Counted from the first letter of the stretch, positions 27,630 through 35,835 are shown. The stretch: 64,000 nt of DNA from Thermus tengchongensis (GCF_021462405.1 NZ_JAKEDU010000001.1:310001-374000), one strand, 5' to 3'. Made by a program: numbers and translations. Notes: generated by a model from the sequence alone, not told the origin.

Positions 27630-27963
27630 GGAAAGCATCCTGGTGCCCTTGGAGTTCCTCCTGAAGAAGGCCGGGCACCAGGTGGTCCTGGCCCGCACAG
27701 GGGAAGAGGCCCTCGAGGCCCTGTCCCGAGGAACCTTTGACCTCATGGTGCTGGACCTCATGCTTCCGGGCATGGATGGCTTTGCCGTATTGGAGCGGGC
27801 TAAGGCCCTATCCCAAAGGCCCAAGGTCCTGGTCCTCACCGCCCGGGGGCGGGAGGCGGACCGGGCCAAGGCCCTGGCCCTGGGGGCCGAGGCCTTCATG
27901 GCCAAGCCCTTTGGCATCCAAGACCTCCTTTCCCAGGTGGAGGAGCTGGCAGGGGGAAGATGA
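27604..27963 (+). CDS. Stand-alone response-regulator receiver domain
   Basis: A single REC domain of 119 residues. The acidic pocket is D7-D8, the phospho-acceptor Asp51 (MVLDLMLPGMDG), the switch Thr in VLTARG and the conserved Lys in MAKPFG. There is no DNA-binding or enzymatic output domain, unlike CrbR, which carries a LuxR-type HTH. GGAGGTGGAGC precedes the ATG. It must act by protein contact; the exonuclease fusion directly downstream or the IclR-Acs fusion are candidate targets. Confidence 0.92.
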   Translation: MRILVVDDEESILVPLEFLLKKAGHQVVLARTGEEALEALSRGTFDLMVLDLMLPGMDGFAVLERAKALSQRPKVLVLTARGREADRAKALALGAEAFMAKPFGIQDLLSQVEELAGGR

Positions 27964-29873
27964 GGGAGGTCTTGCGCTTTCTGGGAGCCCTTCTACTGGG
28001 CCTTCTCCTGGTAGGAGGAACCGTGGGGCTGGGCCTCTTCCTCCTGGTCCAAGGGGAGGAGGGCCTGGGAAAGGAACTTCTCCGTCTGGCGAGGGAGAAG
28101 CTGCCCACCCTTCTCTTCGTGGGACTCCTCTTCACCTTGGTGCTGGCCGCCCTCCTCTACCCGGTCTTCCTGGGCTACCTGGCCGCCACCCGGGCCCTGG
28201 GCCAGGAAGCGGAAATCCTCCTGGCCAACCCCGGCCACCGCCTGCGCCTCCGGGGGCCCTTTGAGCTTAGGGCCTTGGCGGACCTCATCAACCGCTTGGC
28301 CCAGGAAAAGGAGACCTTGGAAAAGGAGGTGGCGGTGCGCATCGCCGAGGCCAAATCCCTCCTGGAGGAGGAAAGGAAGAAGCTTGCCGCCCTCATCGGC
28401 CACCTTCCCCACGGGGTGGTGCTGGCCAACCCCAAGGGCCAGGTCCTCCTCTACAACCAAGGAGCCCGGGAGCTCTTGGGCGAGGGCCTGGGGGTAGGCA
28501 AAAGCCTCTTCGGCCTCCTGGACCGGGGACTCATGGTCCACGCCCTGGAACTGCCGGAGGAGCGGTTTTTAACCCAGGGGCCCAAAGGGCCGCTTTGGCT
28601 CCAGGTGGTGCCCCTGGAGGGAGAGGAAGGGTTTTTGGTCATCCTGGAGGAAGCCCGGGAAAAGGGCGGGTGGGATGCCGCCCTCCTCCACCGCTTGAAG
28701 GACAAGCTGGCGGGGCTCAAGGCCCTGGCGGAGGCCCTGGACCAGGAAGCCAGGGGGACCCCCCTCGAGCCCCTCCTCAAGACCGCCAAGGCCACCGCCG
28801 AGGAGCTCGGCCAGCTGGTGGCCTCCTGGGAAGCCCCGGCCCAGGCGGCGGAGGTATTGGCGGAGGACCTGTTAACCCTCCTGGCCCAGGCCCTGGAACG
28901 GGAAACAGGGGTTTCCCCGGGGCTCTCCCTGGAGGAGCAAGCCAGGAACCTCCTGGTCCAGGCGGACACCTACGCCTTGGCTTTAGGCCTGGCCGCCGCC
29001 TTAAGGGACGAGGAGGAAGCCTTCCTGGAGGGGAGGCGGGAGGGCCGCCTGCTCCACCTCACCCTCACCCTGCCCAGGCCTCCTATAAGCCCAGAAGACG
29101 CCCACCCCGACCTTCCCCCTCTTCTCAAGGAGGCGGTGGAAAGGTCCGGCGGGAGCGGCTGGTGGGCGGGATCCCACCTTCACCTCCTCCTCCCCGCCCG
29201 GGAAGCCCCTCGGCTTCCCGCCAAGGCAGGCCCTCCCCCCCGGGCCGAGGTCTTCGACCTCTCCCTGCTCCACGCCCCCGAGGAGCTGGAAGAAGCTCCC
29301 CTGGAAGGCCTCCTGTACACTGCCTTCGACCTGGAAACCACGGGCCTGGATCCGGAAAAGGACGCCATCATCGCCCTAGGGGCGGTCCACATCCTGGGGA
29401 AAACCGTGCTTCGCCACGAAGTCTTCGAGGCCCTGGTCAACCCTGGGCGCCCCATCCCCAAGGCCTCCACCGAGATCCACGGCCTCACCTGGGAGATGCT
29501 GAAGGAAAAGCCCAAGCTGGAGGAGGTACTCCCCAGGTTTCGCCTGTTCCTGGAGGACACGGTGCTCCTGGCCCACAACGGAGCCTTTGACATGGCCTTC
29601 CTCAGGCGGGTGGGGATTGACCAGCCCCCTTTGGTGGACACCCTGCTCCTTTCCTACCTGCTCTTCCCCGACCTCCAGGACCACCGCCTGGAAACCCTGG
29701 CGGAGCGCTTCGGCGTGCCCGTGATCGGCCGGCACACCGCCTTGGGGGATGCCCTCATGACCGCGGAGATCTTTGCGAGCATGGTCCCCCTCCTAAAGGC
29801 CAAGGGCTATCGCACCCTGGGGGAGGTGCTCAGGGCCTCGGCCAGGTTGCCCCTGGCCCGGCTCAAGTACTGA
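27960..29873 (+). CDS. Membrane PAS/kinase-like protein fused to a DnaQ-type 3'-5' exonuclease
   Basis: A 637-residue fusion. Two N-terminal spans (about 5-32 and 48-75) are followed by a HAMP-like helix, a PAS-like domain (about 135-225) and a DHp-like helix with His244 in LHRLKDKLAGLKAL. A region lacking ATPase N and G boxes comes next. From about 450 there is a DEDDh exonuclease: Exo I Asp457 and Glu459 (FDLETTG), Exo II Asp544 (AHNGAFDMAFL), Exo III His592 and Asp597. All five catalytic residues are present. It overlaps the receiver gene (ATGA) and ends the acetate-locus transcript. Confidence 0.87.
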   Translation: MREVLRFLGALLLGLLLVGGTVGLGLFLLVQGEEGLGKELLRLAREKLPTLLFVGLLFTLVLAALLYPVFLGYLAATRALGQEAEILLANPGHRLRLRGPFELRALADLINRLAQEKETLEKEVAVRIAEAKSLLEEERKKLAALIGHLPHGVVLANPKGQVLLYNQGARELLGEGLGVGKSLFGLLDRGLMVHALELPEERFLTQGPKGPLWLQVVPLEGEEGFLVILEEAREKGGWDAALLHRLKDKLAGLKALAEALDQEARGTPLEPLLKTAKATAEELGQLVASWEAPAQAAEVLAEDLLTLLAQALERETGVSPGLSLEEQARNLLVQADTYALALGLAAALRDEEEAFLEGRREGRLLHLTLTLPRPPISPEDAHPDLPPLLKEAVERSGGSGWWAGSHLHLLLPAREAPRLPAKAGPPPRAEVFDLSLLHAPEELEEAPLEGLLYTAFDLETTGLDPEKDAIIALGAVHILGKTVLRHEVFEALVNPGRPIPKASTEIHGLTWEMLKEKPKLEEVLPRFRLFLEDTVLLAHNGAFDMAFLRRVGIDQPPLVDTLLLSYLLFPDLQDHRLETLAERFGVPVIGRHTALGDALMTAEIFASMVPLLKAKGYRTLGEVLRASARLPLARLKY

Positions 29874-29885
29874 CCGCCAAGCCCC

Positions 29886-31133
29886 CTAGCCCAGGCGGAG
29901 GGCCTTGTGGCCTATGTCCTTCCGGTACTGGGCCCCGGGGAAGCCCACCTGGGGGATGAAGCCGTAGGCCCGGGAAAGGGCCTCCTCCAGGGTTTTTCCT
30001 AGCCCCACTATGTTCAGAACCCGCCCCCCGGCGCTCACCAGGCTGTTCCCCTCCCACCGGGTGCCGGCGTGGAAGACCAGAACCCCTTCCGGCGGCTCTG
30101 GGACACGGAGGGGGATTCCCTTCCGCGGGCTTTCCGGATAACCGGGGGCCGCCAGAACCACGCAGGCGGAGGCTCCCTCCCGCCAGAAGAGCTCCGTTCC
30201 CCTAAGCCGCCCCTCCGCCACCCTCAGGGCCAAGTCCACCAGGTCATTCTGCAAAAGGGGCAAAAGGGCCTGGGCCTCGGGGTCGCCAAAGCGAGCGTTG
30301 AACTCCAGCACCTTGGGACCCTCCCGGGTGAGCATCAAACCGGCATAGACCACCCCCCGGTAGACCACCCCTTCCGCCCTCAGGCCTTGGATCAAGGGTT
30401 TCAGGATCTCCTCCTCCACCCGCCTCAGGGTGGCGGCCTCCATGGGGTAAGGGGCCACCGCCCCCATGCCCCCGGTCATGGGCCCTTGGTCCCCATCCAA
30501 CAGGCGCTTGTGGTCCTGGGAGGGCAGGAGGGGCAGGACGGTTTCGCCATCGGTCAGGGCCAGCACCGTGGCCTCATCCCCCTCCAGGTACTCCTCCACC
30601 ACCACCTCCCCCCCCTCGGGGCCGGAGAGCAGGTTGAGGATGGCCTGCTTGGCGGTGTGCAGGTCAAAGGCCACGGTCACCCCCTTGCCCGCGGCCAGGC
30701 CGGAGTCCTTGATGACGATGGGTACACCCACGCTTTCCACGTACTCCAGGGCCAGGAGGGCATCCTGGAACACGCGGTACCGGGCCGTGGGAATCCCGTA
30801 GCGCTCCATGAGCCTCTTGGCAAAGGCCTTGGAACCCTCAATCATGGCGGCCTTCTGGGTGGGGCCAAAAATGAGAAGGCCCCGCTTCTGGAAAGCGTCC
30901 GCGATGCCCTCCACCAAGGGGGCCTCAGGACCCACCAGGGTGAGGTCTATCCCCTCGGCCAAAGCCCAATCCGCCAGGACCTCCACGTCCCCATTCCAGG
31001 GAACCAGCTCCGCCAAAGCCGCCATCCCGGCGTTGCCGGGGGCGGCGTAGAGCCGGTCCACCAGGGGGCTTTGCGCCGCCTTCCAAAGGAGGGCGTGCTC
31101 CCGCCCTCCGGAACCCACCACCAGCACCTTCAT
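29886..31133 (-). CDS. purD: Phosphoribosylamine-glycine ligase
   Basis: ATP-grasp enzyme of 415 residues for the second step of purine synthesis. The N-terminus VVGSGGREHALLWK, the ATP-grasp stretch VIKDSGLAAGKGVTVA, the EEYLEGDEATVLALTDG segment and the metal-binding EFNARFGDPEAQALLPLL are all present. The start overlaps the purN stop by four bases, so purN-purD form one unit. It is convergent with the exonuclease fusion, separated by 12 bases. Confidence 0.97.
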   Translation of the reverse strand: MKVLVVGSGGREHALLWKAAQSPLVDRLYAAPGNAGMAALAELVPWNGDVEVLADWALAEGIDLTLVGPEAPLVEGIADAFQKRGLLIFGPTQKAAMIEGSKAFAKRLMERYGIPTARYRVFQDALLALEYVESVGVPIVIKDSGLAAGKGVTVAFDLHTAKQAILNLLSGPEGGEVVVEEYLEGDEATVLALTDGETVLPLLPSQDHKRLLDGDQGPMTGGMGAVAPYPMEAATLRRVEEEILKPLIQGLRAEGVVYRGVVYAGLMLTREGPKVLEFNARFGDPEAQALLPLLQNDLVDLALRVAEGRLRGTELFWREGASACVVLAAPGYPESPRKGIPLRVPEPPEGVLVFHAGTRWEGNSLVSAGGRVLNIVGLGKTLEEALSRAYGFIPQVGFPGAQYRKDIGHKALRLG

Positions 31134-32020
31134 AGGGGAGATTCTACCCGCCTCAAGGCCTCCTCGGCCCTCAGGCGGACCTCTTCAGGGAGTTCCGCAA
31201 GCTCCCGGCGCAGGGCGGGATGGTCCTCCACCAGGAGGTGGGCGGCGAGGAAGGCCCCCCGGCCCCAGTCCCCCCCTTGGCCCATAAGGGCGGCCGGGAC
31301 CAGGCCCCCCAGGCCCCAGGCGGAAAGCAGGGCCACAACCCGGAGATAGAGGGGCTTTTCCCGGGGGGAAAGCCCCTGGAAGCGGGGCCAAGCCTCCCCA
31401 AGAAGGGCCTTGAGGCCATCCCCTGGGGGGAAGGCGAGCCCGGAAAGGACCAGGCGCACCGCCTTGGGATAAAGGCGGTGCTCCAGGAAAAGCACCCGCC
31501 TTTCCAGGGTTTCCGGGGTATCCCCAGGCAGGACGGGCACCCGCCCCTGGAGGACGATGGGCCCCGTGTCCATGCCCTGGTCCACGAAGTGCACCGTGGA
31601 GCCCGTTTCCCTTTCCCCCGCCTCCAAGACCCTCCGGTGCACGTGGAGCCCCGGGTAGTCCGGGAGGAGGGAGGGGTGGATGTTCAAAAGACGCCCGTAC
31701 CAGGGTTCCACAAAACCCGGAGAGAGGAGACGCATGAAGCCAGCCAGGAGCACCAGGTCCACATTCCTGGCCCGCAACAGGTCCAGGGCCTCCCTTTCAA
31801 ACGCCTTCCTCCCCCGCCAGGGGATGGCCAACGCCTCCACCCCCCGCCTCGAGGCCCGCTTCAAAGCGTAGGCCTCCGGGTTGTCGGAGAGGACCAACAC
31901 CACCTCCCCCCAGGGGTTTTGGGGGGGAAAAGCCTCCAGGAGGGCTTCTAGATTGGTGCCCCGGCCCGAGGCCATCACCGCCATCCGCGCGGGGCGGCCC
32001 AAGGGAAACGGGCTCAGCAT
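31130..32020 (-). CDS. purN: Phosphoribosylglycinamide formyltransferase with C-terminal extension
   Basis: Folate-dependent GAR transformylase. The N-terminal 200 residues carry the family motifs: MASGRGTNLEALLEAF, NIHPSLLPDYPGLH with the catalytic Asn-His, and VHFVDQGMDTGPIVLQ with the catalytic Asp. At 296 residues it is about 90 longer than typical PurN. The extra C-terminal part is helical (KPLYLRVVALLSAWGLGGLVPAALMG and LPEEVRLRAEEALRRV) and unassigned. It lies five bases from the metallo-hydrolase gene and overlaps purD. Confidence 0.94.
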   Translation of the reverse strand: MLSPFPLGRPARMAVMASGRGTNLEALLEAFPPQNPWGEVVLVLSDNPEAYALKRASRRGVEALAIPWRGRKAFEREALDLLRARNVDLVLLAGFMRLLSPGFVEPWYGRLLNIHPSLLPDYPGLHVHRRVLEAGERETGSTVHFVDQGMDTGPIVLQGRVPVLPGDTPETLERRVLFLEHRLYPKAVRLVLSGLAFPPGDGLKALLGEAWPRFQGLSPREKPLYLRVVALLSAWGLGGLVPAALMGQGGDWGRGAFLAAHLLVEDHPALRRELAELPEEVRLRAEEALRRVESPL

Positions 32021-32024
32021 AAGC

Positions 32025-32921
32025 CTATCCCAGAACCTCCGGGTGGTGCTTCTGCCAGTAGCGCAAAAGGCCCTGCAGGTTCATGTAGGGGGGATCGGCG
32101 AGCTCGTAGAGGCGCATTCCCTCCTCCTCCACCCCGGCTCGCCTCAGACCCTCCCGCCAGTAGGCCTCAAAGCGCTTGGTCATCTCCTCCAGGGGAAGCC
32201 CCTCCTTGAGCCGGTGCAGGACCCAGCCCGCCCACTCCTCCAGGACCCCCCGCAGGGCCAGGAGGTGGGCCTCCACATCCCGGTACGGGCCGAAGTGGGT
32301 GAGGTAGAGGACCTCGGGCCTTAGGGTCAGGATGCGATCCAGGGAAGCGGACCAACTTTCCAGGTGGATGTCGGGGGGTGGGGTGGGAGGGAGGACCGGC
32401 CCGGGGGCGATGCGCACCCCGGCGATGTCCCCAGCGAAAAGCGCCCCCTCCACCAGGTAGGCGTGGTGGTGGGAGGCGTGGCCCAGGGTTTCCAGGGCCT
32501 GGACCCTAAGCCCCCCGAGGTCCACCACCTCCCCGTCCTCCAGGACCCGCACCCGCTCCTGGGGGATCCCCTTGAGCTCCCCCCAGAGGGGTTTCAGCAT
32601 CGCCCCGTAGATGCGCTCCGCGGAGGCCAGAAGCCTCGAGGGGTCCACCAGGTGCGGGGCCCCCCGGGGATGCACGTACACCGTGGCCCCAAGCTCGGCC
32701 AACCGCCAAGCGGCCCCGGCGTGGTCCAGGTGGATGTGGGTCACGAAGACATGGCGGACCTCCTTCGGGTCCACTCCCTCCTGCTTTAAGGCCGCCTCGA
32801 GGCGGGCATAGGTGCTCTCCGGCCCCGTTTCGATCAGAACCGGCCCCTCCCCGGAGTCCAGGAGGAAGCTGGCAATCACCCTTTCCACTCCCTGGAAGCG
32901 GAGGTCCAAGACCCTCACCAT
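32025..32921 (-). CDS. Metallo-beta-lactamase-fold hydrolase
   Basis: A 298-residue MBL-fold protein with the dinuclear metal motif THIHLDHAG, the later His of [11 protein letters not shown] and Asp of [11 protein letters not shown]. The C-terminal 90 residues form a helical cap with [20 protein letters not shown], which supplies another conserved His. This branch includes glyoxalase-II-like and related esterases, and the substrate is not deducible. It overlaps the FAH-family gene by seven bases. Confidence 0.88.
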   Translation of the reverse strand: MVRVLDLRFQGVERVIASFLLDSGEGPVLIETGPESTYARLEAALKQEGVDPKEVRHVFVTHIHLDHAGAAWRLAELGATVYVHPRGAPHLVDPSRLLASAERIYGAMLKPLWGELKGIPQERVRVLEDGEVVDLGGLRVQALETLGHASHHHAYLVEGALFAGDIAGVRIAPGPVLPPTPPPDIHLESWSASLDRILTLRPEVLYLTHFGPYRDVEAHLLALRGVLEEWAGWVLHRLKEGLPLEEMTKRFEAYWREGLRRAGVEEEGMRLYELADPPYMNLQGLLRYWQKHHPEVLG

Positions 32922-33709
32922 GGGCGCTCCTCCTTAGGGCCGATGCGGGTGTGCAGGGTGCCGATGCCCTCCACCGCCACCTCGATCCGGTCCCCCGGGC
33001 TTAGGGCCCCCACCCCCTCGGGGGTGCCGGTGAGGACCACATCCAGGGGCTCGAGGGTCATGAAGCTGGAGATGTAGGAGAGGATCTCGGCCACGCTGAA
33101 GATCATGGCGGAGGTGTGCCCCTCCTGGCGGAGCTGGTCGTTCACGTAGGTGCGCACCCAGGTGTTCTGCGGGTCCAGATCGGTTTCAATCCAGGGGCCT
33201 AAGGGCAAGAACTTGTCCGCGCTCTTGGCCCGCACCCACTGGAGGTCCTGCCTCTGCGCATCCCGGGCGGTGATGTCCACGGCGATGGTGTACCCCAGCA
33301 CGTGGTCCAGGGCTTTTTCCGGGGATACATTCCGCATGCGGTCGCCGATGACCACCGCCAGCTCCCCCTCATAGTGAAGCTCCTGGGTGAAGAAGGGGTA
33401 GGGCACCGCATCCCCCGTGTTCCAGGGATCCCGCGGGTTTCCGGGGTGGGCCAGGGTGTTGGGGGCCTTCAGGAACAGGCCCGGCTCCTTGGGCAGGTCC
33501 TGGCCGAAATCGTGCCCCATCTCCCGGATGTGTTCCCGGTAGTTTCTTCCCACGCACACGATCTTGCTGGGCGTGGCCGGGGCCAGAAGGCGCACCGAGG
33601 CCAGGTCGTAGCGCCTCCCCGTGGGGTTTCCCCCTGGACCATCCGTTTCCAGAACCAGCTCCCCTTCCAGTATCCCCCAACGGCCTTCGTTAAAACGTAA
33701 GAGCTTCAT
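32915..33709 (-). CDS. Fumarylacetoacetate hydrolase family protein
   Basis: A 264-residue FAH-fold enzyme. The metal-binding acids appear in [14 protein letters not shown] and in [10 protein letters not shown], with the nearby [13 protein letters not shown] stretch, and the C-terminal [19 protein letters not shown] motif is clear. Members of this branch are acylpyruvate hydrolases, oxaloacetate decarboxylases or homoprotocatechuate isomerases, and I cannot choose among them. The ATG follows TAGCGT by six bases, so this gene likely starts the minus-strand transcript through purD. Confidence 0.88.
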   Translation of the reverse strand: MKLLRFNEGRWGILEGELVLETDGPGGNPTGRRYDLASVRLLAPATPSKIVCVGRNYREHIREMGHDFGQDLPKEPGLFLKAPNTLAHPGNPRDPWNTGDAVPYPFFTQELHYEGELAVVIGDRMRNVSPEKALDHVLGYTIAVDITARDAQRQDLQWVRAKSADKFLPLGPWIETDLDPQNTWVRTYVNDQLRQEGHTSAMIFSVAEILSYISSFMTLEPLDVVLTGTPEGVGALSPGDRIEVAVEGIGTLHTRIGPKEERPW

Positions 33710-33715
33710 GCCCTA

Positions 33716-33721
33716 ACGCTA
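33716..33721 (-). promoter_or_regulatory. -10 box for leaderless FAH-family mRNA
   Basis: Minus-strand TAGCGT with exactly six bases (TAGGGC) before the ATG. The same TAGGGC-ATG context recurs at glcD. Confidence 0.55.
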
Positions 33722-34252
33722 CCATCTTCCCGAAAGGATTTGCAGACCCCTTAGGGCCACCACCAAGGCCACCAGCAAGGCCGCGAGCCGCCCCTCCGCA
33801 GGGGCCAGGAGCAAAAGCGCCAGGTAGCCGAAGATGGCCCCGAAGGGTATGGGATAAATACCCTTACGCCGCCCCCTCCAGTAAAGGAGGTGGTAGACCC
33901 CCGCCACCCCCAGGCCCAAAAAAGCCGCCCCCAGGGTTTCCCCGGGAAGCCAGGCCAGGAAGTAGCCCAGGGAGGGGGCAATCCCACCCCCACCCCGGAA
34001 GCGAAAGAAAAGGGGCCAGTTGTGCCCCGCCACCACCGCCCCCGCGGCCCACACCCGCCACTCCGGGGGAACAAGGAGAAGGGTCAAGGCTCCCTTGCCC
34101 AGGTCCCACAGCACCACCCCGAGGGCAGCCCAGGGACCCTTCTGACGGAAAACCCCCGAGCCCCCCGGGAGGTCCCTGGCCCGCACCTCGGGAAAGAAGA
34201 GGAGCCCCCCCACCAGGGAACCCAGGAAGTACGCCAGAAGCAGGTAGGCCAT
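33719..34252 (-). CDS. plsY: PlsY-like glycerol-3-phosphate acyltransferase, divergent
   Basis: A 177-residue, five- to six-span membrane protein matching PlsY, which transfers acyl from acyl-phosphate to glycerol-3-phosphate. However, the three catalytic motifs are eroded. The first GNxGATN-type loop reads GGSGVFRQKGPWAAL, the second keeps VAGHNWPLFFRF, and the GGKGVAT loop reads GGGGIAPSLG. It may be a paralogue with another acyl acceptor. The start at 34252 removes an in-frame extension running through the divergent LacI gene. AAGAAT lies six bases before the ATG. Confidence 0.75.
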   Translation of the reverse strand: MAYLLLAYFLGSLVGGLLFFPEVRARDLPGGSGVFRQKGPWAALGVVLWDLGKGALTLLLVPPEWRVWAAGAVVAGHNWPLFFRFRGGGGIAPSLGYFLAWLPGETLGAAFLGLGVAGVYHLLYWRGRRKGIYPIPFGAIFGYLALLLLAPAEGRLAALLVALVVALRGLQILSGRW

Positions 34253-34262
34253 GCCCACATTC

Positions 34263-34291
34263 TTGCAAAAACCTCCTCCTTGCCCTATCCT
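34263..34291 (+). promoter_or_regulatory. Promoter of the LacI-family gene
   Basis: TTGCAA (34263-34268) and TATCCT (34286-34291) with a 17-base spacer. The predicted start near 34298 is just upstream of a palindromic operator. Confidence 0.6.
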
Positions 34292-34309
34292 GGTTATGGA
34301 AGTTTCCAT

Positions 34310-34319
34310 GAAGCGCTTC
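34310..34319. promoter_or_regulatory. LacI-type operator
   Basis: Perfect palindrome GAAGCGCTTC with the central CG step typical of LacI-family sites. It is located just after the predicted transcription start and 24 bases before the regulator ATG. A second, imperfect dyad TGGAAG-TTTCCA lies immediately before it (34297-34308). Confidence 0.6.
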
Positions 34320-34342
34320 CACCGGGAACAGGGAACCAGGCT

Positions 34343-35377
34343 ATGAGCAAGAAGAAACCCACCATCCTCGAGGTGGCCGCCCGGGCCGGGGTCGGCCTGG
34401 GCACGGTGAGCCGGGTGCTCAACAACCACAAGGCGGTGCGCCCGGAAACCCGGGCCCGGGTGCTGAAGGCCATGGAGGAACTGGGCTACACCCCGAACCC
34501 CCATGCCCGGCGCATCGCGGGAGGGAGAAGCTACACGGTCTCCGTCCTCCTTCCCTTTGTGGCCACGGAGTTCTACCGAAGGCTGGTGGAGGGCATCGAA
34601 GGCGTCCTCCTGGAAAAGCGCTACGACTTGGCCCTCTTCCCCATCCTCTCCCAGGCCCGGCTTAAGCGCTATCTGGAAAGCTCCACCCTCGCCTTCCTCA
34701 CCGACGGCCTCATCCTCGCCTCCTACGACCTGAGCGAGCACTTTGAGGGAGGGCGTCTTCCCACCGACCGCCCCGTGGTGCTGGTGGACGCCAAGAACCC
34801 CCGGTACGACTCCGTCTTCCTGGACAACTTCCTGGGGGGCCACCTGGCCGGGGAGTACCTGGCCCGCTTTCCCGGGCCCATCTTCGCCGTGAAGGTGGAG
34901 GAGGAACCCGACCGGGCCTTCCACCACACGGTCTTCGCCGAGCGCCTGGCCGGCTTCCGGGAAGCCCTCAAGGCGGCAAGCCGCCCCTTCCCTGAGGAGC
35001 ACCTCTACACCACCCGGCTCTCCCAGGAAGGGGGGAGGCTCGCCCTCCGGTACTTCCTGGAGAAGGCTTCCCCGCCCATCAACATCTTCGCCGGGGCCGA
35101 CCAGGTGGCCCTGGGCGTCCTGGAGGAAGCGGAAAGGCTTGGGCTTACCGTGGGCAAGGAGGTACGGGTTCTGGGCTTTGACGGCCATCCCTTCACCGAG
35201 GAGGTGGGGCTTTCCACCATCGCCCAGCCGGTGGAGGCCATGGGTGCCCGGGCGGCGCAACTTCTCCTGGAGAGGATGGAAGGCTATGCGGGCCCTCCCC
35301 GGGCGGTGCGGTTCGAGCCCCTCCTTATAGAACGGGCCTCCACCCGCACCTCTCCTGCGGTTCCCTACCTGCCTTAG
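34343..35377 (+). CDS. LacI-family transcriptional regulator
   Basis: A 344-residue repressor. The N-terminal HTH is PTILEVAARAGVGLGTVSRVLNN with the hinge helix region NPHARRIAGG, followed by a periplasmic-binding-protein-like sugar domain ending in LGFDGHPFTEEVGLSTIAQPVEAMG. No sugar genes are adjacent, so the effector is unknown. A palindromic site in its own leader predicts autoregulation. The ATG at 34343 gives the family N-terminus. It is divergent from plsY. Confidence 0.9.
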   Translation: MSKKKPTILEVAARAGVGLGTVSRVLNNHKAVRPETRARVLKAMEELGYTPNPHARRIAGGRSYTVSVLLPFVATEFYRRLVEGIEGVLLEKRYDLALFPILSQARLKRYLESSTLAFLTDGLILASYDLSEHFEGGRLPTDRPVVLVDAKNPRYDSVFLDNFLGGHLAGEYLARFPGPIFAVKVEEEPDRAFHHTVFAERLAGFREALKAASRPFPEEHLYTTRLSQEGGRLALRYFLEKASPPINIFAGADQVALGVLEEAERLGLTVGKEVRVLGFDGHPFTEEVGLSTIAQPVEAMGARAAQLLLERMEGYAGPPRAVRFEPLLIERASTRTSPAVPYLP

Positions 35378-35380
35378 AAT
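35375..35380 (+). promoter_or_regulatory. -10 box for leaderless yqhA mRNA
   Basis: TAGAAT overlapping the LacI stop codon, exactly six bases before the yqhA ATG, with no Shine-Dalgarno sequence. Confidence 0.6.
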
Positions 35381-35386
35381 CTCCCC

Positions 35387-35830
35387 ATGCGCCCGGAAGC
35401 CCTGGTCTACCCGTTGCGTTGGCTCATGCTTTTGCCCGTGGTGGGGATGCTCCTCGGGGCCCTCTACTTCGCCTGGCATGCCCTCGAGGAAACCCTCCTT
35501 GCGGTGCAAAAACCCTTGGACGAAGCCCTTCCCATCCTGGTGGGCGCCGTGGACCTGGCCCTTTTAAGCGCCGTTTTCCTCATCTTCAGCCTGGGCCTTT
35601 TTGAGCTTTTCATCCGCAAGCTGCAACTTCCCATGGAAAACGTCCTCACGGTGGAAAGCCTGGCAGACCTCAAGGGCAAGCTGGGCCAGGTGATCGTCAT
35701 GATCCTGGTGGTGAAGTTCTTTGAGAAGGCCTCGGCCTTCAAGCCCCAGACCTCCTTGGACTTCCTCCTTTTCGCCGGGGGCGTGGCCCTTCTGGCCTCC
35801 GCCCTTTGGCTGGCCAAGGCCAAAGACTGA
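35387..35830 (+). CDS. yqhA: YqhA (UPF0114) family membrane protein
   Basis: A 147-residue inner-membrane protein with three to four spans (WLMLLPVVGMLLGALYF, LALLSAVFLIFSLGLFELF, VIVMILVVKFFEKA, LLFAGGVALLASALWL). The block SLADLKGKLGQVIVMILVVKFFE is characteristic of the family, which has no assigned biochemical role. The downstream PIN-like gene starts within a few bases, so they are probably co-transcribed. Confidence 0.82.
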   Translation: MRPEALVYPLRWLMLLPVVGMLLGALYFAWHALEETLLAVQKPLDEALPILVGAVDLALLSAVFLIFSLGLFELFIRKLQLPMENVLTVESLADLKGKLGQVIVMILVVKFFEKASAFKPQTSLDFLLFAGGVALLASALWLAKAKD

Positions 35831-35835
35831 GGGAC

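Noticed and set aside
34253-35509. Minus-strand extension of the PlsY-like protein through the LacI gene
   Set aside because: It is the antisense shadow of the LacI gene. PlsY starts at the ATG at 34252 with a normal first membrane segment.
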